This document shows, piece after piece, positions 15,538-23,917 of a stretch of DNA of 64,000 nucleotides. The DNA is from Kribbella pratensis (GTDB lineage: Bacteria > Actinomycetota > Actinomycetes > Propionibacteriales > Kribbellaceae): the NCBI RefSeq assembly GCF_004365355.1, contig NZ_SODP01000002.1, forward strand, positions 739,838-803,837, written 5' to 3'. Positions within the stretch are counted from its first letter, which is position 1, and each line of letters starts with the position of its first letter. Both the position numbers and the translations under genes were made by a program. The notes beneath the pieces were generated by a model. It worked only from the letters and a program-made list of their open reading frames with translations, ran no database searches and was not told where the DNA came from.

Positions 15538-16974
15538 ATGAGCAGATTCGAGTACGCACCGGCCCCCGAGTCGCGGGCCATCGTCGACATCAAGTCGTCG
15601 TACGGCCTGTTCATCAACGGGCAGTTCACCGACGCCACCGACGGCAAGCCGTTCAAGACCGTGTCGCCTGCCTCCGAAGAGGTGCTCGCCGAGGTGAGCG
15701 AGGCCGGTCCCGCCGATGTGGACAAGGCCGTTCGCGCGGCCCGCAAGGCCTTCGAGAAGGTCTGGGGCCCGATGAGCGGCAAGGACCGGGCGAAGTACCT
15801 GTTCCGGATCGCGCGGCTGATCCAGGAGCGCTCGCGTGAGCTGGCGGTGCTGGAGTCGCTCGACAACGGCAAGCCGATCCGCGAGTCCCGCGACGTCGAC
15901 ATCCCGCTGGTCGCCGCACACTTCTTCTACTACGCGGGCTGGGCCGACAAGCTCGAGTACGCCGGTGTCGGCGACGATCCGCAGCCGTGGGGTGTCGCGG
16001 GCCAGGTGATCCCGTGGAACTTCCCGATGCTCATGCTGGCGTGGAAGATCGCCCCGGCGCTGGCGGCCGGCAACACCGTCGTGCTCAAGCCGGCCGAGAC
16101 GACTCCGTTGACAGCGCTGGCGTTCGCGGAGATCTGCCAGCAGGCCGATCTGCCGCCGGGCGTGGTGAACATCGTCACCGGCGCCGGCCGGACCGGGCAG
16201 GCGCTGGTCGAGCACCCGGACGTCGACAAGGTCGCGTTCACCGGTTCGACCGAGGTCGGCCGGGCGATCGCCAAGTCGGTGGCGGGCACGCACAAGGCGG
16301 TCACGCTCGAGCTCGGCGGCAAGGCGGCGAACATCGTCTTCGAGGACGCGCCGATCGACCAGACCATCGAGGGCATCGTCAACGGCATCTTCTTCAACCA
16401 GGGACACGTCTGCTGCGCAGGCTCGCGGCTCCTCGTCCAGGAGAGCGTGTACGACGAGGTGCTCGCGCGACTGAAGCGCCGGATGGGCACGCTGCGCGTC
16501 GGAGATCCGCTCGACAAGAACACCGACATCGGCGCGATCAACTCCGCCGCCCAGCTGGCGAAGATCCGCGAGCTGTCGCAGATCGGCGAGGACGAGGGCG
16601 CCGAGCGCTGGTCGCCGGAGTGCGAGCTGCCGGCCAACGGTTACTGGTTCCCGCCGACCGTCTTCACCGGGGTGTCGCAGGCGCACCGGATCGCCCGCGA
16701 GGAGATCTTCGGCCCGGTACTGTCCGTGCTGACGTTCCGTACTCCGCAGGAGGCGGTCGAGAAGGCGAACAACACGCCGTTCGGCCTCTCCGCCGGGATC
16801 TGGACCGACAAGGGATCGCGGATCCTCTGGATGGCGAACCAGCTGCGCGCCGGCGTGGTCTGGGCGAACACGTTCAACCGCTTCGACCCGACCTCGCCGT
16901 TCGGCGGGTACAAGGAGTCGGGCTACGGCCGCGAGGGCGGTCGCCATGGTCTGGAGGCCTACCTTGCCCACTAA
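15538..16974 (+). CDS. NAD(P)-dependent aldehyde dehydrogenase
   Basis: 478 residues, full-length ALDH. The catalytic cysteine is Cys292 in GHVCCAGSR, the general base Glu258 is in LELGGK, and the cofactor loop FTGSTEVGRAI and PWNFPMLML are intact. It starts five bases after deoC, so acetaldehyde from deoxyribose phosphate is the most likely substrate, giving acetate or, with CoA-linked partners, acetyl units (inference). The 3' end overlaps the next gene by up to 29 bases. Cytoplasmic. Confidence 0.93.
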   Translation: MSRFEYAPAPESRAIVDIKSSYGLFINGQFTDATDGKPFKTVSPASEEVLAEVSEAGPADVDKAVRAARKAFEKVWGPMSGKDRAKYLFRIARLIQERSRELAVLESLDNGKPIRESRDVDIPLVAAHFFYYAGWADKLEYAGVGDDPQPWGVAGQVIPWNFPMLMLAWKIAPALAAGNTVVLKPAETTPLTALAFAEICQQADLPPGVVNIVTGAGRTGQALVEHPDVDKVAFTGSTEVGRAIAKSVAGTHKAVTLELGGKAANIVFEDAPIDQTIEGIVNGIFFNQGHVCCAGSRLLVQESVYDEVLARLKRRMGTLRVGDPLDKNTDIGAINSAAQLAKIRELSQIGEDEGAERWSPECELPANGYWFPPTVFTGVSQAHRIAREEIFGPVLSVLTFRTPQEAVEKANNTPFGLSAGIWTDKGSRILWMANQLRAGVVWANTFNRFDPTSPFGGYKESGYGREGGRHGLEAYLAH

Positions 16975-17839
16975 GGACACTCCGAGGCTGGAAGTGCGCA
17001 AGACTTACAAGCTCTACGTCGGCGGCGCCTTCCCGCGCAGCGAGTCCGGCCGGTCGTACGTCGTGACCGATGCCAAGGGCAAGTTCCTGGCGAACGCGTC
17101 GCAGGCCTCCCGCAAGGACGCCCGGGACGCGGTCGTCGCGGCCCGCAAGGCGTTCGCCGGCTGGCACGCGCGGACGGCGTACAACCGGGGTCAGGTGCTG
17201 TACCGGATCGCCGAGGTGATGGAGGGCCGGCACCAGCAGTTCAGCTTGGAGGTCTCGCAGTCCGAAGGGCTGTCGATCTCCAAGGCCCGGGTGGTCGTGG
17301 ACGCGTCGATCGACCGCTGGGTCTGGTACGCCGGGTGGGCCGACAAGCTCGCCCAGGTGGTCGGCTCCAGCAACCCGGTCGCCGGGCCGTACTTCGACTT
17401 CTCGTTGCCCGAGGCAACAGGTGTGGTCGCGGTGCTCGCGCCGCAGGACTCCAGCCTGCTCGGTCTGACCAGCGTGATCGCGCCGGCGATCGTCTCCGGT
17501 AACACGGTCGTCGCAGTCTCGTCGTACGAGCGGCCGCTGCCGGCGATCACGTTGGGCGAGGTGATGGCGACCTCCGACGTACCGGGCGGCGTGGTCAACA
17601 TCCTCACCGGTTCGGCGTCCGAGGTCGGCCCGTGGCTGGCGTCGCACATGGACGTGAACGCGATCGACCTGTGCGGGATCGTCGATCCCGAGGAGGCGAC
17701 CGAGCTCGAGATCGCCGCGGCCGACAACCTCAAGCGGGTACGCCGTCCCGCCGAGGAGGACTGGTCCGCGGACCAGGGCCTGTCGCGGCTCACGCAGTAC
17801 CTCGAGCTGAAGACCGTCTGGCACCCGATCGGAGTTTGA
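16946..17839 (+). CDS. Truncated aldehyde-dehydrogenase paralogue without catalytic domain
   Basis: 297 residues that align in order with the N-terminal and cofactor-binding part of ALDH (KTYKLYVGGAFPRSESGRSY, AVVAARKAFAGWHART, WVWYAGWADKL, VVAVLAPQDSSLLGLTSVI, SGNTVVAVSSY, VPGGVVNILTG). It ends before any equivalent of LELGGK and of the catalytic cysteine. The reading frame is intact with normal codon use and the next gene starts four bases later, so this is a maintained short protein rather than recent decay. It may be a non-catalytic partner of the ALDH upstream. Start is uncertain: ATG 16946 overlaps that gene by 29 bases and TTG 16964 by 11. Confidence 0.85.
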   Translation: MVWRPTLPTKDTPRLEVRKTYKLYVGGAFPRSESGRSYVVTDAKGKFLANASQASRKDARDAVVAARKAFAGWHARTAYNRGQVLYRIAEVMEGRHQQFSLEVSQSEGLSISKARVVVDASIDRWVWYAGWADKLAQVVGSSNPVAGPYFDFSLPEATGVVAVLAPQDSSLLGLTSVIAPAIVSGNTVVAVSSYERPLPAITLGEVMATSDVPGGVVNILTGSASEVGPWLASHMDVNAIDLCGIVDPEEATELEIAAADNLKRVRRPAEEDWSADQGLSRLTQYLELKTVWHPIGV

Positions 17840-17842
17840 TCC

Positions 17843-18856
17843 TTGCTGAAGCCAGGTGACCGGGTCGCGATCGTCTCGCCGTCCCGGGGGCTGCCGGAGG
17901 TCTTTCCCGGGCCGTACGAGCTGGGGCTGCGGCGGCTGCGCGACGACTTCGGCCTGCACCCGGTCGAGTATCCGACGACCCGGAAGCTTCAGTCCACGCC
18001 GGAGGAGCGCGCCGACGATCTGCACGAGGCGTGGTCGGATCCGTCGATCCGCGCGGTGTTCGCGAGCATCGGCGGCGACGACCAGCTCACCGTGCTGAAG
18101 TACCTGGACCCGGCCGTCTTCCAGGCGAACCCGAAGCCGTTCTTCGGGTACAGCGACAACACGAACCTGCTCAACTTCCTGCACACATTGGGTTTGCCGG
18201 CCTTCCACGGCGGCAGCGTGATGGTGCAGTTCGGCCGTGGCGGCGCGCTGCACCCGGACACCGAGCGTTCGTTGCGCGCGGCAATGTTCACCGGCGGCGA
18301 GTTCGACCTGACGCCGGCCGAGGGGTGGACCGACGTCGACCACGACTGGGCAGTCCCGGAGAATCTCGCGACCGAGCCGCCGCTGTTCCCTGGCACCGGG
18401 TGGACGTGGAGCGGCACGCAGACTGTCAGCGGGAAGCTCTGGGGCGGCTGCATCGAGATCCTCGACTGGCAGCTGTCCGCCAACCGCTGGATGCTCCCGA
18501 CCGAGTCGTACGGCGGCGTGTTCTTCGGCGAGACCAGCGAGGAGATGCCGACGTCCGAGGCGGTCTACCGAATGCTCCGCAACCTCGGCGAACGCGGCCT
18601 GCTGGAACGCTTCGACGCGGTCCTGTGGGGCCGCCCGAAGTCCACGTCGCTCTTCCAGGAGCTGACGCCGGAGCAGTCCTTCGCCTACGTCACCGGCCAG
18701 TACCTCGCCGTCGACCGGGCGCTCGCGGAGTACAACCCGACCGCCCTGGTCGTGAAGGGCCTGGACATCGGCCACACGGACCCGCAGTTCGTGCTTCCGT
18801 ACGGCGGCCAGATCCGGCTCGACCCGGCCGCGGAACGGATCACGGTCGTCTACTGA
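17843..18856 (+). CDS. S66-family peptidase (LD-carboxypeptidase / MccF-like)
   Basis: 337-residue serine peptidase with the Ser-Glu-His triad: Ser104 in GYSDNT, Glu in GGCIEIL and His in IGHTDPQFVLPYGG. Family members trim tetrapeptides from recycled peptidoglycan or hydrolyse peptide-nucleotide toxins such as microcin C. The large insertion and the SYGGVFFGETSEE block look more like the MccF side than the housekeeping LdcA, but this is uncertain. The start is a TTG at 17843, three bases after the preceding stop. It is the last gene of the deoC unit and ends against a convergent gene with a 7-bp overlap. Confidence 0.87.
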   Translation: MLKPGDRVAIVSPSRGLPEVFPGPYELGLRRLRDDFGLHPVEYPTTRKLQSTPEERADDLHEAWSDPSIRAVFASIGGDDQLTVLKYLDPAVFQANPKPFFGYSDNTNLLNFLHTLGLPAFHGGSVMVQFGRGGALHPDTERSLRAAMFTGGEFDLTPAEGWTDVDHDWAVPENLATEPPLFPGTGWTWSGTQTVSGKLWGGCIEILDWQLSANRWMLPTESYGGVFFGETSEEMPTSEAVYRMLRNLGERGLLERFDAVLWGRPKSTSLFQELTPEQSFAYVTGQYLAVDRALAEYNPTALVVKGLDIGHTDPQFVLPYGGQIRLDPAAERITVVY

Positions 18857-19449
18857 ACGCGGGTCCTGGTGAGGGCCGGGTTCGGGTTGGGGTAGCAGGA
18901 CACGGGAGCGGTCGTGGTGAGGAACTTCCACTTGATCTTGGCTTGGAAGGTCAGGCCGGGGTCGTTGTAGCTGGTGCCTCTGAGTTTGGTTTCGACGGTG
19001 GTACCGCGGCGGCCGGACTTGAGGCGGACCGCGAGGGTCGGGAGTTCGTAGTTGGCGCCGCCGGGGATCGGGCCGGGGACCTTGATCACGACGTCGGCGC
19101 CGTCGAGTTGCACCGACGGGGTGGAGTTCAGCCCTGAACCGCCGGACAGTTTTGCGCTGACGTACGACGTGTTGGCCGGGACCGGGAGGCGGAGGGCCAG
19201 GTCGCGGACCTCTTGGAGTTTGAAGCCCTTGACCTCGCTCGGCAGCGTCCCCGGCTGAAGGTCGACGGCGACGGTGAAGCGGGTATTCGGCCGGACGGTC
19301 GCCGGCGCGGTTGCGTTCACGGCTTGGCGCAGCGAAACAGTGTGCTGGCCGAACTTGGTGTTCGCCCGGCACGCATAAGTGGCAATCGGTTGAGCATTGA
19401 TGGGCGCGAGCAAGGCGAGAGTCACCGCAAAACTGCAGTAAGTAGCCAT
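18850..19449 (-). CDS. Secreted beta-rich protein of unknown function
   Basis: 199 residues with a signal peptide (about 1-19: hydrophobic stretch ending INAQP). The mature part begins with a conserved-looking YACRANTKFGQHTVSL and is built of alternating beta strands with PATVRPNTRFTVAVDLQPG. Two cysteines (one near each end) could form a disulfide. It resembles small exported actinobacterial proteins, possibly the DUF6801 type; the assignment is weak. No operon partner except perhaps the kinase 17 bases upstream. Confidence 0.6.
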   Translation of the reverse strand: MATYCSFAVTLALLAPINAQPIATYACRANTKFGQHTVSLRQAVNATAPATVRPNTRFTVAVDLQPGTLPSEVKGFKLQEVRDLALRLPVPANTSYVSAKLSGGSGLNSTPSVQLDGADVVIKVPGPIPGGANYELPTLAVRLKSGRRGTTVETKLRGTSYNDPGLTFQAKIKWKFLTTTAPVSCYPNPNPALTRTRVQ

Positions 19450-19466
19450 ATGACTACTCTACGAAG

Positions 19467-20495
19467 TCACCGCCCGAAGAGGAACCAACCGCCGACTCCG
19501 GCTGCCACGAAAACGACCGGCAGCGCCAGCAGGAACCACATCCGCGTCCGGCGATGTCGCCGTACCGGCGAATCCGTCGCGTCCGTTGCATCCGTCGCGA
19601 CCGTGGTGTCCAGGTCCTCGTCGGTGATCGCGGTGCGCTCCTCGGCGCGCTGCGGGGCCTCCTGCTCGAGCCGGTAGGCCTCCGCCTCGAGCCGCTCGGC
19701 CAGCGTATCCGCGCGCTCCCAGCGGTCTTCGACGCGATAGGCCAGCGCCCGTCCGAAGATGTCGTCGAGCGGCCCGAGCGAGTCGTGCAGCACCGGGCGC
19801 AGGCTCGGCGGCGGCAGATCAGGGTCGCGGTTGAGCACCTCGCCGATCGAGCCCGCGACGTACGGCGGATGCCCGGTGATCAGCGCGTACGTGACCGCGC
19901 CGATCGCGTAGACGTCCGCCCGCTCGTCGAAGCCACCGTCGCCGCGGCCCTGCTCGGGCGCCATGTACGACGGCGTGCCGACGGCCTGGGTGAGTCCCGA
20001 GGCCTCCGCGGCCCGTTTCGCGAGGCCCAGGTCGGCGAGCACGATCCGATGGGTGCCGCCGCCGGACTCGTCACCCGGCCGGAGCAACAGGTTGGCCGGG
20101 GTGACATCGCGGTGTACGACGCCCTCGCCGTGGAGCGCAGCCACGGCTCGGGCCAGGTCCGCGCCCCACCACAGCGCGTCTACGGCATCCAGCGGGCCTT
20201 GCCGGAGTACGTCGCCGAGCGTGCCGCCGCCGATGTAGTCCATCACGAAGTACGGGCGGCCGTCGTCGAGCTTGCCCAGGTCGAAGACCCGGACGACCCG
20301 GTCACTGGCGATCCGCCGCATCAGGCGTGCCTCGGACAGGAAGCGTTCGCGCACGTCGGCGCGCGACGCCCAGTTGTCCGCGAGGACCTTGACGGCGACG
20401 TCGACATCCAGGTCGTCGTCGTACCCCCGCCACACGGTCGCGAACGCGCCTGCGCCGATCTTGTCCCGTAACCGGTACCGTCCGATGACATCCAT
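19467..20495 (-). CDS. Transmembrane serine/threonine protein kinase
   Basis: 342 residues: kinase domain (about 1-265) followed by an acidic linker and one membrane helix near the C-terminus (about 319-338), so the kinase faces the cytoplasm and almost nothing is outside. The glycine loop is IGAGAFATVWRG, the ATP-anchoring lysine lies in VAVKVL, the catalytic loop is HRDVTPANLLL, and the magnesium motif is ADLGLA (DLG for DFG). The usual lysine of HRDxKPxN is threonine. It is divergent from a sigma-factor gene 52 bp away. The ATG at 20495 is preceded by GACAAT at the leaderless distance. Confidence 0.9.
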   Translation of the reverse strand: MDVIGRYRLRDKIGAGAFATVWRGYDDDLDVDVAVKVLADNWASRADVRERFLSEARLMRRIASDRVVRVFDLGKLDDGRPYFVMDYIGGGTLGDVLRQGPLDAVDALWWGADLARAVAALHGEGVVHRDVTPANLLLRPGDESGGGTHRIVLADLGLAKRAAEASGLTQAVGTPSYMAPEQGRGDGGFDERADVYAIGAVTYALITGHPPYVAGSIGEVLNRDPDLPPPSLRPVLHDSLGPLDDIFGRALAYRVEDRWERADTLAERLEAEAYRLEQEAPQRAEERTAITDEDLDTTVATDATDATDSPVRRHRRTRMWFLLALPVVFVAAGVGGWFLFGR

Positions 20496-20547
20496 CCGGG
20501 CTATTGTCGACCACAACCGAGCTCAAACGGGGCTCAAAAGGGGGAGC

Positions 20548-21087
20548 ATGACCGAGGAGTTGGAAGAACTTGCGGCCCGCGCGGCGTCGGGGGACAAGAC
20601 AGTGCTTCCACAACTCCTGCAGGCCATCCGGCCGCAGGTGCAGCGTCGGGTGGCGAAGTTCCTGCCGTACCGCGAGGACGCCGAGGAGGCGGTCCAGGAC
20701 ACCCTGCTGCAGGTGGCCAACAAGGTGCACACGTTCAAGGGCACCGGCAGCTTCGCGGGCTGGGTGACGGTCGTGGCCACCAACCAGGCCCGCCAGACCT
20801 ACCGGTCGCTGAAGCGCCGCTCGGTCGAGCAGTCCGCCGAGGTGCTGCCCGAGTCGGTCGACCCGCGCACCACGTCGGTGATCGCCGGCTCCCGCCTCGA
20901 CCTGCTGGAGGCCCTCGAGTCGCTCGAGTCCAGCCACCCGCAGCTGGTCCAGCCGTTGGTGTTGCGCGATCTCGGCGCGCTGTCGTACGCCGAGATCGCC
21001 GACGAGCTCGACGTCCCGCTCGGGACCGTGAAGGCCCGGATCCACCAGGCCCGCAAGGCCGTCGCGGAACGTCTCACCGTCCGCTAG
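20548..21087 (+). CDS. RNA polymerase sigma factor, ECF type
   Basis: 179 residues with region 2 (EDAEEAVQDTLLQVANKV, then TFKGTGSFAGWVTVVATN) and region 4 (LSYAEIADELDVPLGTVKAR, a helix-turn-helix). There is no region 1 or 3, so it is an extracytoplasmic-function-type factor directing a small regulon. The ATG at 20548 has a strong ribosome-binding site (GGGGGAG). No anti-sigma gene lies beside it; instead it is divergent from a membrane Ser/Thr kinase, suggesting control by phosphorylation (inference). Confidence 0.9.
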   Translation: MTEELEELAARAASGDKTVLPQLLQAIRPQVQRRVAKFLPYREDAEEAVQDTLLQVANKVHTFKGTGSFAGWVTVVATNQARQTYRSLKRRSVEQSAEVLPESVDPRTTSVIAGSRLDLLEALESLESSHPQLVQPLVLRDLGALSYAEIADELDVPLGTVKARIHQARKAVAERLTVR

Positions 21088-21090
21088 GCC

Positions 21091-23523
21091 TCAGCCGAAC
21101 GTACGGCGCACCGCCACCGCCCGGCGGAGGTCGTCGAGGAAGTTGGCCGTCTGCCGGCGGATGCCCGAGACCACGCTCTGGTCCGCGATCAGCGCCTCGG
21201 CCGGCGCGATCAACTGCTCGTCGATCGCGTACTTCGGGGCGATCCGGGTCGCGGTCAGGCCGACGACCATCCCGGCCCGGATCTCCGCGGTCCGCGGGAT
21301 GTCGGTGAAGAACCGCCGCACGTACGGCGCGGTGACGGCGCTCTGGGACGGATGCCAGAAACCGTCCGCGGTGGCGAGCAGTTCCTGTACGCCGATCGCC
21401 GGGTCGGTCATGATCCGGGTCCAGGCCGCTTCCTTGCCGCCGGGCAGCGCCGCGCGGCAGCGGGCCGCGTGCGTCACACCTTCCGTCGACTTGTCCCGGG
21501 CCAGCTCGGCGTCGATCTCGGCCGCGCCGAACGCGCCGAGACGGACCAGTCGAAGGACGATCATCCACCGCAGATCCGCGTCGACGACCAAACCGTCCGG
21601 AGCACCACCGTTGAGCCAGGAGGTCAGCAGCTCGGCATCATCGGTCGTCGCCACGAACGTCCGAGCGACAATCAACTGCAGGCTACTTCCGGGCACCGTG
21701 GTCGTCAGCTTGTTGCCGAGTGCATCGGCCACCGGCCCGCGGTACTGCTCGTAGTCCAGGTAGCGGCCGAGCACCCGCCCCTCCAGCCACTGCGTCAACG
21801 AGCCGACCGCGATGTCGCTGTCCTCCTGCGGAAGAGCGGCAACGAACAGTTCGAGCGCCCGCCGAGGGTCCAACTCGGCATCCGCCACCGAGTCCCGGAC
21901 CGAGTTCCAGACCACCGCACGGGTCGTGCTGTCCGCGATCTTCGGCAGCACCACCGGCAGGTTCGCCAGACTGACGGCGTCCAGCCGGATCTTCGCCCAG
22001 GTGTCGTCGTTCGCGTCCGCCACCACCACATCGTTGCTCAGAGCAACTTCTGCCGAGTCCTCGGCCAGCACTACATCCGTCAAGGTTGCCGATCCGCTCT
22101 CGGCATACCCACCGACGCTCAACTTGTGCAGCCGTCGCGAGTCATCGGGGCTCTTCCGATGGAGGACGACTCCGGCGTCCGTCCGCTCGACCGTGATCGT
22201 GTCCAACCCGGACGTCCGCAACCATTGGTCCGACCATGCATCCAGGTCCCGTGCGCCGGCCTCGGTCAACTTCTCGATGAACTCGCCCAGATCCGCGTTC
22301 CCGTACTCATGCGCCTCCAGATGCGCATTGACCCCCTTGAGGAACACGTCGTCGCCCAGGTACTTCGCCAATTGCTTCAGCACTGCCGCGCCCTTGGCGT
22401 ACGAGATCCCGTCGAAGTCGTCGAGCGACTGCCGCGCGTCCTTCAGACTGTCCGGCGCGACCGGATGCGTCGAACTGCTCTGGTCCGTCTGCAGCCCCCA
22501 CCACTTCCGCACGAACGCGAAATCCGTCCAGTTGCCGCCGTAGCTGGTCGCGTCCTCCGACACCCGGTGCGCCATGTATTCGGCGAACGACTCGTTCAGC
22601 CACATATCGTTCCACCACTTCATCGTGACCAGGTCGCCGAACCACATATGCGCCATCTCGTGCACCAGCACCCGCGAGCGGGTACTGCGTTCGGCCTCGG
22701 TCACCGGGCCGCGGAACACGAAGTCGTCGGAGACCGTGACGCAGCCCGGGTTCTCCATCGCGCCGAGGTTGAAGTCCGGCACGAAGACCTGCCAGTACTC
22801 GCCGAACGGGTACCGCTGCCGGAACATCCCGTGATACGCGTCGAACGCTTCCCGGGTGGTCCGGAACAGATTCTCGGCGTCGCGTTCCAGGTGTTCGTGC
22901 AGCGATCGGCGGCAGGCTAGTCCGAGCGGGATCCCGTCGTACTCGCTGCGGATCAGGTGGTACGGGCCGGCGACGAGCGTGACGAAGTACGTCGACAGCG
23001 GCTTGGTCTCGGCGAGCGCCCACTCCCCTGCCGCGGTCTGCGTGGCGGCGCCATTACCCAGGACGACCCAGTCCTCAGGGCACTTCACCGTCATCGTGTA
23101 CGGCGCCTTGAGGTCGGGCTGATCGAAACAGGGGAAGTACCGCGGGGCGGACTCGAGCGACGACATGCCGTAGGTGTAGACACGTCCGTCGGCGGCGTCC
23201 ACGGACCGCACGAGGCCCTCGCCGTCCGCGGAGTACTTGAGCTCGGCAGTCACGACGAGCTCGTTCTCGGCCGTCAGCCCGGTGAGCGGGAAGCGGCCGC
23301 CGTCGAGTGCGTCGACATCGAGCGACTCACCATTGAGTACGACGCTGATCAGCCGCTCGGGCTTCACGTCCACCCAACTAGTGGTGCTCGTGGCGCCGAA
23401 GCGGATCCGGCTGGTCGTGACGAAGGTGTCCCCCGAGCCGGTGAGGTCGAACGCCACCTCGTACGACCGCAGGTCCAGGTCCGCCGCCCGTTGCCGGGCC
23501 TCTTCTACTGTGAGCGCGCGCAT
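21091..23523 (-). CDS. pepN: Aminopeptidase N (M1 family)
   Basis: 810-residue zinc aminopeptidase. The exopeptidase motif GAMEN is at 254-258 and the zinc motif HEMAH at 288-292, followed by WLNESFAEY with the third ligand Glu. The C-terminal half is an ERAP1-like helical domain, normal for the actinobacterial enzyme. It removes N-terminal residues from peptides in the cytoplasm; there is no signal peptide. I choose the ATG at 23523, three codons into the longest frame. The gene ends four bases from the sigma-factor stop, and a small gene precedes it by ten bases. Confidence 0.95.
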   Translation of the reverse strand: MRALTVEEARQRAADLDLRSYEVAFDLTGSGDTFVTTSRIRFGATSTTSWVDVKPERLISVVLNGESLDVDALDGGRFPLTGLTAENELVVTAELKYSADGEGLVRSVDAADGRVYTYGMSSLESAPRYFPCFDQPDLKAPYTMTVKCPEDWVVLGNGAATQTAAGEWALAETKPLSTYFVTLVAGPYHLIRSEYDGIPLGLACRRSLHEHLERDAENLFRTTREAFDAYHGMFRQRYPFGEYWQVFVPDFNLGAMENPGCVTVSDDFVFRGPVTEAERSTRSRVLVHEMAHMWFGDLVTMKWWNDMWLNESFAEYMAHRVSEDATSYGGNWTDFAFVRKWWGLQTDQSSSTHPVAPDSLKDARQSLDDFDGISYAKGAAVLKQLAKYLGDDVFLKGVNAHLEAHEYGNADLGEFIEKLTEAGARDLDAWSDQWLRTSGLDTITVERTDAGVVLHRKSPDDSRRLHKLSVGGYAESGSATLTDVVLAEDSAEVALSNDVVVADANDDTWAKIRLDAVSLANLPVVLPKIADSTTRAVVWNSVRDSVADAELDPRRALELFVAALPQEDSDIAVGSLTQWLEGRVLGRYLDYEQYRGPVADALGNKLTTTVPGSSLQLIVARTFVATTDDAELLTSWLNGGAPDGLVVDADLRWMIVLRLVRLGAFGAAEIDAELARDKSTEGVTHAARCRAALPGGKEAAWTRIMTDPAIGVQELLATADGFWHPSQSAVTAPYVRRFFTDIPRTAEIRAGMVVGLTATRIAPKYAIDEQLIAPAEALIADQSVVSGIRRQTANFLDDLRRAVAVRRTFG

Positions 23524-23533
23524 GAATGGCACG

Positions 23534-23908
23534 CTATCCCGGCGGGGTGTGAGCCTTGGCCGCCGCGAGCTGCGCCACCGCGCGAATTTCTTCGTTCGTC
23601 GTGTTCTCGAGCACCGCCGCGATCAGCTCGGCGTCCGCAGGCTCGGCGAGAACGGTCAGCACGTTCAACGCGCTCACGTGATCGAAGCCGGCCCGGAGGT
23701 CGTCGCCGGCCGCGGCCGGCGGATGGGCGAGGATCTCGCGCGCGACCCCACGGACCTCGTCGGCCATCGGTTCGAGCGGGTTGCCGCCGCTCACCCGCGT
23801 GTACGCCGCGGCCACCTGGTACATGTTCAGCGCCCGGCACACCATGCCGATGTTCTGGCTGTGCAGCAGCGCACCGAACGCCTGCAGCGGAATGCCGACC
23901 TCGTCCAT
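23534..23908 (-). CDS. Hypothetical helical protein upstream of pepN
   Basis: 124 residues, not recognised. All-helical composition with MVCRALNMYQVAAAYTRVSGG and a C-terminal stretch rich in Glu and Ala (AELIAAVLENTTNEEIRAVA). No motif, signal or membrane segment. The ATG at 23908 is preceded six bases earlier by TAGCGT on the minus strand, the pattern of a leaderless promoter lying inside the end of the flavin monooxygenase gene. It is ten bases from pepN and probably shares its transcript. Confidence 0.65.
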   Translation of the reverse strand: MDEVGIPLQAFGALLHSQNIGMVCRALNMYQVAAAYTRVSGGNPLEPMADEVRGVAREILAHPPAAAGDDLRAGFDHVSALNVLTVLAEPADAELIAAVLENTTNEEIRAVAQLAAAKAHTPPG

Positions 23909-23917
23909 ACCCGCACG

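Noticed and set aside
16946..17839. Short ALDH as a frameshifted pseudogene
   Set aside because: No remnant of a catalytic domain follows in any frame; the S66 peptidase gene starts four bases after the stop, and codon use is normal throughout.
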